DNA of 64,000 bases from Cryptomeria japonica (GCF_030272615.1 NC_081415.1:104338796-104402795), one strand, 5' to 3'; positions 22,790 through 36,601 are shown, counted from the first letter of the stretch. The notes: generated by a model from the letters alone, not told the origin. A program made the numbers and translations.

Positions 22790-22975
22790 AAGAATGTCAA
22801 ACATGACAAATTATGACAAATTTGCACTTTCTATGCAAAATTGATTGATTGATAATTATGACAAATTGCTATGTCAAAATTGATTGATTGTCAATTATGA
22901 CAAATTATGACAAATTTCTATGTCAAAATTGATTGATTGTCAATTATGACAAATTATGACAAATTGAAATGTCAT
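22790..22975. repeat. AT-rich minisatellite in solo LTR I
   Basis: Repeated blocks of ATTATGACAAATT and GTCAAAATTGATTGATTG alternate about three times. Confidence 0.75.
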
Positions 22976-23384
22976 TCTCATGAAATTAGGAGAAATGGGA
23001 GAAATTAGAAAATTAGATGAATTTAGAAATTAGGAAATTAGAAAATGAGGAAATTAGGAATTAAGTGAATTAATTAACAATTTTTCATTTATTAATTAAT
23101 TCACAAAGAGGGAGGAATTAATTAGCCAATTAAATGAACATTTAATTGCGATGAGAAGACTTAGGATAAATAAACTATTTAACCTAGAGGGAGAAATGAC
23201 AAACAAGGTTAAATGAATAAATCATGAAACCCTAGAAGATGAAATAGAAATGCAAGGACAACAATTAGGTCTTGACAAAAGATAATTGATATCAATTCGA
23301 TCATGATTTTGAATTGATAAATGACCAATGCTGATAAGAGATTTGATTGATAAATGCGCCAATTGACGAGGACCAATGACTAAT

Positions 23385-23700
23385 TGATCCAAATTGACAC
23401 GATTGAGAAAGACGATGATCGATGACAAATCGATCGCAGAATGACAAAATTGACAAGAAGACAAGGATCGATGACAAAATAGATTGCGAAACGACAAGAT
23501 TGAAAATGACCACGACCGATGACAAATCGATCACAAGACGACAAGATTGAAAATGACCACGACCGATGACAAATCGATCACAAGACGACAAGATTGAAAA
23601 CAACGACGATCGATGACAAGTCGATCGCATGATGATAAGACTGAAAATGACAATGATCGATGACAAATCGATTGCATGATGACAAGATTGATAAGAGGAC
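23385..23700. repeat. 47 bp minisatellite with an internal palindrome
   Basis: About six imperfect units; neighbouring CACGACCGAT copies at 23511 and 23558 give a 47-base period. Each unit holds an inverted repeat of the type GATCGAT-GACAA-ATCGATC. Spacers are repeats too, so this is not a CRISPR array. Confidence 0.8.
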
Positions 23701-24013
23701 AAAACCCTAATTAGGATTGACGATGTCCAAATATGACAAATGAGCACGCACATTGATGCGATAGGATAAGATCGATCAAAATCATGATTGAAGTTTGTTA
23801 TCGACAAGACCAAATTCAAAAGCGAGACAACTAAAGAATGCAGAAGAAGGACTCAATGCTCGCAAATGATAAAGACCAAGTGCGTGACATAGGAGAAATG
23901 TTAATGCGATGCAAAAACCCTAAAATAAGGCAATGCGCAAATGTTAAAGTACAATTCCGCAAGCGTTGACCATTTTTAGGTGTCTACAGTTAGACTGTTT
24001 CTTCAAGAACCTT

Positions 24014-24025
24014 GCTTTGATACAA
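24014..24025 (-). other. primer binding site of reverse-strand element J
   Basis: GCTTTGATACAA on the plus strand reads TTGTATCAAAGC on the minus strand, close to TGGTATCAGAGC, and lies next to the LTR end at about 24031. Confidence 0.65.
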
Positions 24026-24030
24026 ATCGT

Positions 24031-24856
24031 TGAACACTTCTGGATGCTGAGAGGGGGGAGGGGTAAATCAGCATATATTAATACTTCACCAATTTAACCA
24101 TTTAGTTACCATTCATTCCAATTACCATATTATAGAAGTAAAAAACTAAAAAACAAAACAGAAATCACATATGAACACAAAGATTTCACATGGAAAATCC
24201 AATGAGGGAAAAACTACAGTAAGAACTATCCCACTATATGAAAAATAGGTTATAAATTTTTAGGCACAAGGCCAAGGAAAATCACTGCTCTAAATTTTGA
24301 CTTGCAAGACTAATGCACATAATCTTAGCGAAAGATACAATGGAATTGCAAACAATAAAGATCACTTCTTTAGGGAAAGATACAAAAGATCTGAATAAAA
24401 TGAATCTATATAGTTGAACTGCAAAGAAACACATCCTTTGAAATATAGATTACAATTCATTGTTATGACACATTTGAAACCGATTTCATTATAGCTTAAC
24501 TGCACTTCTAAACCTTTGCACACACAAGATACACCATACATAACTTTACATCTCACTTACTCAACACCTCACTTCCTTCAAATGGATTTCATCTTTATAT
24601 ACCTTTCACAACCAAAGAAATATCAATTAGGTCAACCTAATTAGATGTAGTATGTAGGATATAAATAGTAGGCCCAAAAATAATCTCCAAGGAAATTTGG
24701 AAGGAAGAATGAAACGTGTGAAGGATGACACCATGTTGGCACACCTCACTATCCATTCTAGTACATCTTCTCACACTACCACACAAACCAAAACTACACG
24801 AGCTAGCTCCAACGGATAGAAACGTTAAAGAAAACTAACCAAACTTACTTGAAACA
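24031..24856 (-). repeat. 5' LTR of reverse-strand copia element J (part)
   Basis: In minus orientation the LTR ends GTGTTCA beside the primer binding site and carries the C-loop hairpin 13 bases inside. The other end is not defined: it is interrupted at 24857 by insert K and may continue beyond 25667. No matching 3' LTR is seen. Confidence 0.6.
24044..24074 (-). promoter_or_regulatory. C-loop hairpin near the LTR end (J, minus strand)
   Basis: ATGCTGA at 24044-24050 and TCAGCAT at 24068-24074 form a perfect seven-base stem. The stem differs from those of A, B and G but the C-rich loop is the same. Confidence 0.7.
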
Positions 24857-25662
24857 TGATGCAGACCACCAAGATTCTTGGTGATGTGAAGAGAACACGC
24901 TTATACTGAGAGAGGGGGGGTGAATCAATATAACAATAAACTTTAACAATTTAAACCTTATTGATTATCATAGCATCATTCACTATCCTTCTACAATCAT
25001 GCACATAATAAAAACACAATAACACAATGCTTTTACGTGGAAACCCAAATGGGAGAAAACAACGGATAATTATTGCTTTTATATAACTGTTCTTTTACAA
25101 TGTTTGTAGGCAACAACCTACTAGAGGCACCAATCCCTAAGTCTTTGTGAGCACTAACCCACTGGAAGGGCCAACTCCCACTTTTGAATTTGTAGGCACC
25201 AACCCACTAGAAGCACCATCTCCCAAATTTGATTTAGTGAGCACAGACCCACAAGGATGAAACACCAACTCCACCTAAATAAGGCACCAACCTCCAAATC
25301 ATGGTTTCGCCTTCAAATGTTGCTTCTACAAAGGATGATGGACAATTCAATTTATTCTACTCATACTTCTCTTCACAAATTATGTCTTCTTCAATGGATG
25401 ACAAAACTTTTGCAATGCCTTCATATGATATGATTACATAAATTCTATCTCTCACAAATTTAATCCATTCTCCTCTATATACTTTTCCTTTTTAGATCTG
25501 CATATACTATTCAAACATGGGTTGCATATATATTTAAGTATTAATTTGAAACACATTTCATATTTTTCTTTTCTTACTCTTCTAATTTTGCTCTATATTC
25601 ACTCAACATTCTGCCATATACTTCATCAAAATGCTCATAACATTGTCATATAGTTGTTTACA
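24857..25662 (-). mobile_element. probable solo LTR K (806 bp), reverse strand
   Basis: Starts TGATGCAG, ends GTTTACA, flanked by AAACA at 24852-24856 and 25663-25667. The duplication is AT-rich and could be chance, but the copia C-loop hairpin sits 44 bases inside the expected (minus-strand 3') end, which supports an LTR. Short repeats around GGCACCAACCCACTAGA lie at 25100-25290. Confidence 0.5.
24901..24933 (-). promoter_or_regulatory. C-loop hairpin near the LTR end (K, minus strand)
   Basis: TTATACTGA (24901-24909) and TCAATATAA (24925-24933) pair over nine bases; the single C/A mismatch on the plus strand is a G.U pair in the minus-strand RNA. Confidence 0.65.
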
Positions 25663-25667
25663 AAACA

Positions 25668-27360
25668 TGAAGGATACTCTTTCAAAACATTGTCACACAT
25701 TTCTCAGTCTACATCCACATCTGATTTATGATCTGCAATAAGTCTTCATCTTTCTAAGTTGATCTCTTGAATAATCTTCTTTTTTGTTCTTTATTTACTC
25801 CATACACCCAACAATTTCCATTTTTCAAACCATATATATACCAAAAGGTCCTGCATTTTCATAGTGAATGGATGCATCCAAATCAGTTATGTTCCCTCAA
25901 AACTAATTATCTTTTTCAAGTAATCACACCTCATTTTAGGAATCATTATATTTATATTAATTGCACCCCCTTCGTTAGTCACTGCTTTTGAATAATTTTA
26001 TGTTTCTTTGACTTATCAACACAGTTGCACCTTTTTATAAGTAATTTATTTAACATATAATTGACCATGATTAGTGTCTAACAAATCAACCATCTTTTTC
26101 ATTTCCTTAGGAAGAAGTCAACAATATGAATTCTCATGACAATCAAAGTATGTCATTGCTCATAGTCATTGTATTTGTTCTTCATTCAATTTGAACACCA
26201 ATGTATTTTAAACTTTCCTTGTTTAATAATTATTGTTTATATGTACCACCTTCGTAATATTCAATTTCTGTAAATTGTTTTCTCATTCAATAAACATCAG
26301 TGCCAATCTTTTGACGTTTAATTATTGCATATTCTAATGAATCATTGTCACATGTATGAAACAAATCCAATCCTTAACAAAGTTGTTGCATTTAACTTGT
26401 CTAATCATTTCTTTTTATCAAATAAATATAATGAAGTCAGCCAAAATATTACATGTTGTTTGTCTTCAACAAATCACTGATCTTAATATTATAAAATCTA
26501 ATATTTTTAAATTGTTGTTCTTCATATCTTTGTTTGAGCACTAAATCTGAAATTAATCATTGTTGTAAATTTAACCATGCATCTGTTTAAATCTTTTAGT
26601 AATAGTCTTCTTCATCGATCAATGTGTTATGATCTTCTTCATCTAATCGTGTTTTGATCTTCTTCACCGAACTGTATACATCAATATCTTGTTCCCCATG
26701 TCAATGTCTTATTCTCCTTTATGATATCACAACTTTTAATATATTTATTGTTTTCTTGTATATGCCTGTGTGATTTGTTCCCATGACAATAATCCTTGAT
26801 GTTGAGTCAATCATGACATCTAACTTTGCTTTCCTTATAAGGTTTTCAATCTATCATTCAACCTCTTCATAACTCATGTTTGTTATACTTCATTGTTGTC
26901 TTTGTATGTTCATTCTCACTGGCACTATAGGATGTAGTAGTCGCTTTATTTCTCTTATGTAATCCTCATAGTCAACTATTAATATTATAAGTCGCTCATA
27001 TAATGTTATCTTCAATATTAATATCAACTTTAATACTAATTTCTACATCAATGTCTTCCAAAGTTCAGTAGAAGATCTTGTGTCTCTTTATATAATGACA
27101 ATATCTCTGACTGAGACCTAAGTGCTAAAATTGTGTTTCCAAAGTGAACCTCCTCCACACTCAATATGATCTCCATATGTTTATGATGATATCTTTGTCA
27201 ATATTCTCTCTATATATCACTCTATCATTTTGATATCAATAATAATAATAATAATAATAATTTCACTCTTGACATCAATGGCAAGCTTATCTATAGTATT
27301 GTCTTCTTTCTTTTTTGACATCAATGACAACACTTCCAATAGGATGAACAACATAGCATC
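25668..27360. other. AT-rich stretch without recognised gene
   Basis: No supportable ORF or LTR pair. Near 27270-27330 the minus strand has phrases like TGTCATTGATGTCAA, common in the copia LTRs here, so part may be copia debris continuing element J. It holds an AAT microsatellite. Confidence 0.4.
27239..27260. repeat. (AAT)n microsatellite
   Basis: Seven AAT units. Confidence 0.9.
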
Positions 27361-27365
27361 ACCTA

Positions 27366-28029
27366 TGTTGGCATTATTGGCATTAAGTTGTAATTGATGT
27401 CAACCGGTTTGGAAAGGTCACTTGTAAGTAAGAAGTGGTGACCAGTATGATAGCAATGCACATGAGAGTGAGTAGACAAAAGGAAGGCTACCGGTACACA
27501 TGACTTGTGTCATCTATCGGTAAGGCACAAACCAGGATGAAGGTTGTTTGTTTGTTATGAAGACACAACAACCGATGAACAGAACAAAGAGGATGTTTGA
27601 TGGTCATACCGATAAGATGAACTAAACTAGTAGTCTACCTTGGTTGACAAAGAATGTCAAACTAACATAGAAATCCAAGCAAAGGTGGATGTCAACAAGC
27701 ATGAAAAGCTGGATGCTAGGTGGAGGTATTGCATAGTTTGATGGAGTGTGCATCGATGTAACAAATCTGAAAGTGGGTCAGCTTTTATGAAGAACCCACA
27801 AGTCACAGAGGATGCTAGAGGATTGCGGCTCGAGGAAGAAAAGCTGGCAAAGGGACTAAATTGATCATGCAAGAAGATTTGATCCTCATACTTGTTTGGT
27901 GAAGGAAACAACAAAGTCATTGATGCTTGATGTGAAGAAGAAGAGTCAAGTGATTTTGAGTGCAAAAAAATATCATCTTCCTTAAAATTTATTCTAAGAA
28001 AGTTGCAGAGTGAGTGAGCAGGCAACTGG
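27366..28029 (+). repeat. 5' LTR of element D, truncated
   Basis: Matches the start of the 3' LTR (52670 onward) up to about GTGAGTGAGCAGGCAA, then changes abruptly to mid-gag sequence. Missing are about 700 bases of LTR, the primer binding site and the gag start. It also lacks a 250-base stretch that the 3' LTR has at 53235-53490, and has one rather than two copies of the 41-base repeat. Confidence 0.8.
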
Positions 28030-29608
28030 TGATGCATCCTTAAGGAAGGAGGCAACGTTCAACACCACCCAGAAGGGCAAAGAAGTAGTTGCTCATAAAG
28101 GATCCAGTGAAGACTCTGATGCAGAGGTAGCAAACTTTGTTATAAAGCTCAAAAGAGGATCCAGAAAGTATAAAGGAAAGCTACCACTAAAATGTTTTAA
28201 CTGTGGTAAAGTTGGACACTTTTCTACAAAATGTCCTTATAATGAAACCGGTGGAGATGAGTCAAGAAGGTTTTAGTAGATCAGCTGGTAAAGATAAAGA
28301 AATAAATATCTACAAACAAGAAGAGGCTGCCAGAAGTGGAATAGCCTATACACTATTGAGGATGATGTCACAGATGAAGAAAGTGCATCTGAAGATGACT
28401 ATCATGAGAATGACAGAAAATTTAATCTCTTTATGGCACTTGATGAACCAATTGGTGAAGATGAGGAAGAAGAAGATATTGAGTCTGAAGTGGATCTAGA
28501 AGGTGAGCTTATAAGTGCACTTGAGGAACTGAGTAAGACAAGAAGAGAACTCAAGAAATTCAAGCTTGTTGTAGTAGATGAACAAGGTCTCTTGAAGCAA
28601 TCCCTGGATGAGTCCAATCAAGTTATATCTGACTTGAAACTGCAGTTAGAAGAAGCCAAGAGGATATGTGAGGTTACATCCTCTGATCTAATGAAGAAGG
28701 AAAAGGAGCATCAAGATCTGGAAGCATAAATAGTGAAGCTCAGAAAGGAGCTTGAAGAAAGTAACAAAGAAATAAAAGTAAGAAGCAAATATGAAGGCAA
28801 CACCAAAGCCTTAGACAATATGCTTAGCAAACAGAAACAATCGAAAGATATTGGTGGCTTAGGCTTTGAAGAAGGTCAAAGTTCAAAAAGTAAAGACACA
28901 TCTGTAAAGGAGATACAGTTCACCTCTTCAAATGAAGGTGAAGAAAACAAGACATTCACTGTAAGAAAGGATACCGGTAAAAAGACTTATGTAAATGCTG
29001 TTGAAAATCACCACACAAACTAGAGGCCACATGCATTGTACCGACATGCAGATCCAAGGAGAAATGCAAGAGTTGACCATGAAGGATTCACCAGAGTCAA
29101 AAACATGAAGGGAAGACCCCCGGTGAGGCAGTCCTTTACAGGACCAAGGCAACCTAACCGGTATGTTTCAAACTTTCATGGTTATTGTTACTGGTGTAAC
29201 AAATTTGGGCACAAAATAGCTAACTGTAGATTGACCAATCAGCCTGAGTTATGAAAGTAAAAATCCCTTTAATGCACTATGGGATATGAATGTTGTCTAT
29301 TATCAGTGCAATGGATTTGGTCATGGGAGTTTTGAATGTAGAAAGAATAAACCAGTGCCCTACAATTATTTTTAAAATTCATCTTTAAATGAAAATGTGA
29401 AATGCTATAACTGTCAAGAGTTTGGACATGTAGAAAAATTTTGTAAAAACAGGATGATCAAGAAGAAGAATATAAATCCTAATCCAGAACTAGCAGTTGA
29501 ATCGGAGCTCAAAATAGCAGCTGACAAGAAGAAGGAAACCAAACTGGTATGGGTTGACAAAGAAAAAGAAAAGGCAGAATCAAGTCTGATAGTGCAAACT
29601 ACCTTACA
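28030..29608 (+). pseudogene. element D gag with four zinc-knuckle units
   Basis: Mostly one frame with stops at 28274 (TAG), 28727, 29021 and 29252, then a shift before 29397. Four knuckle units: CFNCGKVGHFSTKC near 28193, CYWCNKFGHKIANC near 29188, a third near 29300 whose first cysteine is tyrosine (YYQCNGFGHGSFEC), and CYNCQEFGHVEKFC near 29402. Between the first and second is a long acidic, coiled-coil-like stretch (SALEELSKTRRELKKF). The N-terminal gag domain is deleted. The gene is cut at 29608-29613 by E and continues into protease at 49410. Confidence 0.83.
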
Positions 29609-32600
29609 TACTGTGTTGGAACCCTAAAATTTGAAAGTTTTTAGAGTTATAGATTCATGCCAAAAAGAGGATTTCTCAATGCAATTGTATGCACTACCTA
29701 TGACCAGCTCCTGAAAACCTATGAACACATTAAGAAATCGATTTCTAGGTATGTATATGCATTCAAAACTTGAATTTTTAGGTATGCCCTTCAAACCAAA
29801 ATTCATTTCATTTGAGTGTAATTATGTCAAGTTATTGATTTCTTTGCATTTAGTGTACATTCAAGCATTACCATGTCAAATTTTAGAGCCTTATGATATT
29901 ATTTACTATATCATTTTTAAATAATTTAAATAAGTCCATTATGTATCATTTTGAATTTTCTTTAAATAATGGCATCTGGATATTAACGGTTCTCTTTCTT
30001 GTAAGATCATTACACTAAGCCAACCCTTTCCTTGAAATGATTAATGATTTATTCAACCTAACGTAGAATTTTGGAACCATATATGTTCATGTCATATGAG
30101 AGTCATTTTATTTTTTCCTCCATAAAATTATTAATTTTGATATATTAATTTAGATATTGTTATAACATATTCATTTATTTGTGTTATAAGATTTCAAATG
30201 ATTTTTTTTATTAACACAAATTTTAATTGGCATTGATGTGTTATATGCAGGGTTACTATAAAAGTAAATAAAAGTTTATTTTCAAGAGGGTGAAATATGA
30301 ATGTTTTTACAAAATATATATCAAGTTCTATGGAGAGCCTATTTTGTAAATCTTTTAAATAAAAGATTTAATATATTGCCAAAAGGAATAAAAGTTTTTT
30401 CCAAAAGGTAAATCATTTTTAATTTAGAAAACTTTATAAGTAAAAGTGGCATTTGCACAAAGTGGGGCCCGGTGGGTGAAAACCATCGGGCATCGGAGTA
30501 ACTAAAAAAGTGTTACCAATCTACCCCGATGGACAAAGCATGAAGGTATTGAATTTTAGTTTTTATTTGCAAAGACGTAATGTATTTTAATTTTTGCTTC
30601 TGATTTATTTTTAAAAGGTAAAATTGATTTTAAGAGGTTATTAATTAACATTTTACATTTAAATTTAATTTTTATTGAAAGTAAATAATCTCATCTATAT
30701 AATATATTTACATTTTGAGATTTTTTAAATAATGTATGAAGTGAGTTTTATAGATTTATTTTCTTTAATCTTTGATTATTGTAATTTAAGGAATGTCTCA
30801 TTAGATATTTTGCCCTAATGGTTGTGTCATGTAAAGTTAATTTCCTTTTAGGGCAAATTAATTTTTACGAAAAATTTATAATGACATTATATTTCAAGAT
30901 AACCATATCAAAGGATATTTGTTTCTTGGGCGAACATTAGGAGGGAGTATTTCTTACTCAAAAGATTAAACATGATTCTTGATACTTCCTTATTTCAACT
31001 CTCATTGGAATATTTACTCAAGGAGATTTCATTTACTTTTGGAGCCTTATTATATTATATTTTTAAGAAATATTTTTACTCTAATTATGTGTAAAGATTA
31101 TATATCTCTTTAGGGTAAAGTATTTTTAATTTTTCCAAAGCGGGTCATTAAGTAATTTTTTTTAAGTTTTGGAAAGTTTTAATTCAAGTGTAATGTATTC
31201 CCAAAATGTTATTAGTACAATATTATTATTCTTAGGGAATACTATTCTTTTTTATTTTTTTATTTTGGTAAATCTTGTGACTATATGGCAGTTATTTTTT
31301 CCCTAAGTATATATGGTATATTTTCTTTTAGGTCAAATTTGATCTAGCAAAATGTTTCTAATGTTATTAAAGATATTATTTTAGCCCTAGAAGGATAAAT
31401 GTTTGATTTATTGCAATATCTAAATAGTGTCATTTCATGTGCAGAGAAAACATATTATTTCTTCCATGGGATAGGGAGTATTTCTTTAATAAATTAATAT
31501 AATACTAGAAGATGTAATGATTTTATTATTTATGAAAAATACATTAAATCATTATCTTGGAAATATTTCCTCAGTGGATGAAATATATTCAATAGTATTC
31601 ATGAATAATATTGGATTAGTTAATTATTAGGGTTAATGTTTTTGTGCGGAATCAAAGTGTGAATTTTTGTAAAAGTATTTTCCAGAAAAGTTGTAAAAAC
31701 TTTGACTAAGGAGAATTAATATTTATGTACCTGAAAAGATCTAATTTTTAATGCAAAACTTAACCAAAGGAAAATCATGATTTACATTCCATTTGAGGAA
31801 CCTGATTGGTTCAATTTATGTGCAGGAAACTTTTATCAAAGCTTGGAAATTAGGAACTCAAGCGGAAATGAAATATTGAATCTGCATTATTAATGTCTTA
31901 GTGTTGTATTTTAGGGAATCATTTGTAAATGTTTTTCAAACCAAAGGGTGTGTTCTTTGGGAACACAACTTGTTGATGGGTGTTTTGACACACTCACCAA
32001 CAATCAAGTAGTTTATGCAAACACTCACCACCTCTCCTGAAAAGTAACGAGTTTGGAAGAACTCACTACTCCAAGGTCTCTGTAGTGGGGTCTCAACGGT
32101 GATGGATAGCCCAATGGTTGATGTGGTTATACCTATAAAGGGGCCTACTGGTTAGAACTGAATCTCGCTGGTTATGGATAATTTCACTTCCTCTCTTTTT
32201 ATTTTTTTATGGTTTAAGATTCTCTGGGAAATAAAATGTGAAGCGTAAAGGGAAACAAGAAAATAACAATAAAGACCAATATAATAACAACTTAATGAAC
32301 TACTCAATTAGTTCCCTGCAAACCAAGCAATTATCAAATATTATCCAAATTAGCATTCAACAATGGATCTCCGGAAAACTTGCAAAATCATCAACAATAT
32401 GGCCTATCACAGTAGTTCTCATACACCAATGATGTACGCAATATGATTCATAGAGTGATAGACAAAAAGATTAAACCACGTTACTAACTCAAAATACTAG
32501 ACGTTGCCAAATTACACAGAACAATTTGGTAGAATATAAACGTAGATCAGGCAATCTACAAGTAGTTTTTCTTATTAACCTTCATGAATGTATAACAAAA

Positions 32601-32975
32601 TTAACTCAAACTTCATAACAATCTGAAAAATATTCTAAAATCTCTAAGTATGCCACAAATCATCAATTTGGGACCCTTACAAATGAATCCAACTTCTCAA
32701 ATTTATAGAAGTTCTTTACCCTACTATCTAGGAAATAACTCTATTCTAATTTAAGAACTGATCCTAGGAGTCATAGTTAACTTGCAAGTTTCTTCCTTGA
32801 TACTCCACTTAACAACTACAAAATGGGGATTGCATGAGCACTACGAAGACCCTGCTAGGTGAGCCATGTTTTCATAATCATGCAAAATTTCTCTCAAAAT
32901 TGGAACTCGAGTAGGAGCAGCAATTTAAAATACAAGAAAAAGATTTGCTATCTTTAGCAATTATGTGCTTATCTT

Positions 32976-35900
32976 TTATTTATTGGTAAAACATTTATAA
33001 TTTTCAATTATACATGCAACTGCTTGGACTGGAGGATTAGCTACATGCTTAATTCTAAATTTATATTTCTTCAAAACCTCATCTGCATGTGCTCCCTCTT
33101 CCTCTAACTCCTTCACCGTGTCCGCCATCTCCTGACATTGAGTGATCAGATATGTGAATCTGTCCATAAGAGTGACATCAAACTGGTTCATGGATCCTAG
33201 GTGTTGTGCCTCATATGCATCCCACTGATTCAAAACTTGATGTTGGTCCATTATTCATGTATCAGCTATTCTGAGGCCAAAAGGTCCTAGCATATTTCTT
33301 ATAAAATTCTCGTATATCAAAATTTCCCTGAGGAGAGGGTATTGAATGTCAGTCATATCCTTGATATATTGCTGATACATTTCAATCTTCAATTCCAAAA
33401 TGTATACATAGGACTGTAAGTTTTTATAGCTATCGCCTCCTAAGAGGTCTTCTTTTATTACCATTTCTTCTCCTAGCCGCAGTATCCTTTTCAAAACTTG
33501 GAACTGTTTATTGAAAGTGTTTGCCTTCCGATCCCATTATGTGGAGAAAGTTGCCAAAGCTCCACCTACCTGTACTGCCTTACGGTATATTTCTACTATA
33601 TTTTGCAAGAACAACCTAATCTTAGCCATATTTACTTGGGTCCAAGATTTGGCAGCAACAGCCACTCATCTCACCTCTACTAGTATCTTTACTTCTCCCT
33701 CTGGCAGTGATGAGGTTGAGGGTAGGTCATCAGCTCTACAACAGTTTAGAGGTTTACTCATTTCGATCAAGAGCTGTTAATATTGCACAAATTATGCCTT
33801 AAGCTCCATATTTGAGGTGTGCTCCTTTTCGACGTGCCCTCTGACAACACTTGTGGCTAGCTCCAAAGTATCTAGCTCTCCCCACTTGGTTTGCTTACCC
33901 AAATTTACTTGGGATACTTGATACTTGGGAGAAACCTATCCTTCAACTTCATGTGGAACTGCCACATCTACAATCACCTCACCGGAATCTATTTTTGACA
34001 AATGATGGATGGTTTTTTAGATTTTTAACCTTTGGCGGTTCCTTAGTGATTACATGTTGTAGAGTGACCTCTAGGAGTTCTACTTTTCTCTTTTTTTTCC
34101 CGAAGGAAGACTCCAACCATTGTGGTATATCTTCATCTTTATCATCCTGATGTGATACTATATCTACAATTATGACATGAACCTTAGCCTACTCCTCTGC
34201 TTCATCTCTTACTTCTGCTCTTGTTTGCCCAGGATCTTGGGGTGAGGAAAGTTGGCGGGCTAGGTTAGCTTGGAGAGTTTTTTGTTTGTACAACTCTCCT
34301 AGTTTGCCACTAACTTCCTCTTTCAATGCCATTTCTTCATCACCTCTCTTTGTTTCCCCTTGCCTGACTTCTATATCCTTAAGAAGGTCCTCTTGATCTT
34401 GAGGAGTTAGGATCAATCTTTCATTCAATATGTCTTCTGCCTCATCCCCTTCACCTTCTAGTGGCCATTGTTGCTCAAGATCCTCTTCTTCTTGATTGGA
34501 GTCAGACTCGATGTTTCTAAATTTCACCCCTTTAGTGGTAGATGTGAAGCCTTGCACTCCGAGCTGCCCTGCAGATATACTAACTAATGGTGGTGTAGGA
34601 GCAGTGGAGCCTGGAGAACTTGTGGCATCTGTTGAAGGTGGATGAGCGGGTATCTCCTCAATAGCTTCTACATTCTCTTCTTGTTCTTAGGTACCCTCTC
34701 CTTTAGTGTGGCCTATAGACATCCTTGGTGGGAGAACTTTGGCGAGTGGCACCGCGCCCAACCCATCGGTCACCCCAGGTCTGCAGCCTTTTTCAACAGT
34801 TCAGACTCCCTCATCTTCTCTTGGACCTTCTTTAGTAAATCCTCAGTACTTTCTTGAGGCTTGTCTTCTTCACCTGGGTCAGTGGATGTGTTTTTCCTCG
34901 AGGTTGATCTTGTCTTTTGAGCGTACTGCCTATGGCCCCTTGACTGAGGTACCCCTAAGGTGGATTCCTTTTGTTTGGTCTTTGAAATGTTGGGCCTTAT
35001 CCTCTGGTTTAACAATTGTTTAGTCCTGTTGATGACCACCTGGGAGACCTTCTCCATATTTGTATCTTCGGTTGTAGACCATTTTACTAAGGAGAGGGGC
35101 CTCTTATCTATCCCTGATTCTCTATAAATCGGATCAAGTAACTCTCCATCATCCCTCAAGTCTTTAGGGAGGTTATTTTCATTCCTAAAATCTCTTACCT
35201 ATGGCACAGATAATCTATTATAGTTCTTCTCCCTAACCTCAAAACTATCTTGCAAGTTGGCCCAAAAGTCTTCCAAGCTAGGCCTGTGCCCCTCATATAC
35301 CTTAGGCATAGCTTGTTTGAGTTTCACGTAGGGATCATAAAATTCCCTAGTATGATCATATTGTTTCAAATTTAAATCCTGAAGCTCTTGTTCCACTAAC
35401 TTTTCCACTTGTATCTTAGAACAGGTAAAGTATCCAATAGACATCGAGAAATCAATACCCGTTTTATGTTGTGATGACAACAGTGACTGGAGGCCTACAA
35501 GTTACCTTACATATTCCAATAGAATTACCCTATCATTACAGTAATGAGGCAGCAGCATTGGGTTCCCTGTGAATCCACTAACCCTGATGTAAGTGGAGTG
35601 TGGGTTTTGGATGAACCAACATGCCCACTCTCGGATGATATCCATAGCCTCCGAGCTAATCTGATATCCTGCATCCCCTATTAATTTGATGATTATTGGG
35701 AAAATGAAGGCATCATTAACTCTCTTGAAGTGCACCTTAGCATTGGCTAGAGTGAGTTGGGAATAATACTCCCATATCTTCTTCTATCCTTCTTTCTCTC
35801 CCAATTGACTTTCCACCTATAGGCCTGGGAATTTTCCAACTCTAGTAGCTTCCCAAATGACATATGATGTGAAGAAGAACTTTTGGGAATGTTGCACCTC

Positions 35901-36601
35901 TTTCATCTGCTTACAAATATTATCAGAGAGGATCTATGGCCAATCAAAGTATTGTTTCCCTATTAACATAGTGCTCATGAACTAGAACATCCAAGGATGG
36001 AAACGCTTGCATTCTGGCTTGCCAAAGGCCCTGCTGAGCATAATGATTAGGTCCTTTTGAGGTTCTTTGAAATCCGCCCTCAGGATCTCTATTGCCTTGA
36101 GCCATATCTTTCTTTCTTCTTCTAGACAGTTGGTATTCATGTTCCTCTTACTAGTTGATACTTTGTCGTTCCATGCCTTTAAGGCCTCTTCTTCAGTTAG
36201 CAGAAATACTTCTTCCCTAGTGGGGATACCAAAGACAAATCCAAGCATATCTGCAAACGAGTCTATAACCATTTTTCCTTATGCATCTATGCACTTTCTA
36301 GTCTCTGGATTGTAAAATGGAGCAATGGCCATTATTAATTTTGGTGCCTGTAATGACTGTGGGAATACAGTAGCTTCCACTAGGCCAAATCTCTTGATTC
36401 TTCGGTGGAGGGCCTCCAGACTAGGTTTATCCAATTGAGCCCTAATATCTTAGATTTCTATGTGGCCTATTTCAGTATCTGTAACCCATCTAATTTGATC
36501 CTCAAGCTTTGAAACATGGAATTGTCCTTGATAATGGTATTTCATGGGGCTGGGAGTCTATCAATTTCTTTGCCTCTTTTGCTAGAGGATGAGTCCATCT
36601 A
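32976..36601 (-). pseudogene. decayed large ORF in insert C, distant relative of the L accessory ORF
   Basis: Minus-strand coding remnants follow in order: start MDSSSSKRGKEID at 36601, then pieces at 36272-35982, 35735-35502, 35480-35199, 35159-34770, 34557-34189, 33494-33255 and 33251-32976, broken by stops and shifts. The piece at 35735-35502 contains YIRVSGFTGNPMLLPHY, which parallels VFRVFGLRGTPFLLPYQ in the L ORF (near 4155-4210), with similar distances to a preceding helical region. The later part is charged, with coiled-coil-like and acidic segments, as in L. Family membership is by eye and distant. Function unknown; no product expected. Confidence 0.55.

Larger units (their letters stand above)
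22389..23988. mobile_element. probable solo LTR I (1.6 kb)
   Basis: Starts TGTAGCTAGG, ends GTGTCTACA, and is flanked by GTTAG at 22384-22388 and 23989-23993. TG...CA ends with a five-base duplication and no coding content fit a solo LTR. It interrupts the leader of the reverse-strand element J. Orientation unknown. It holds two minisatellites listed below. Confidence 0.75.

Noticed and set aside
23385-23700. Possible CRISPR-like array
   Set aside because: Spacers are as repetitive as the repeats, unit is 47 bp in tandem, and the context is a plant LTR.
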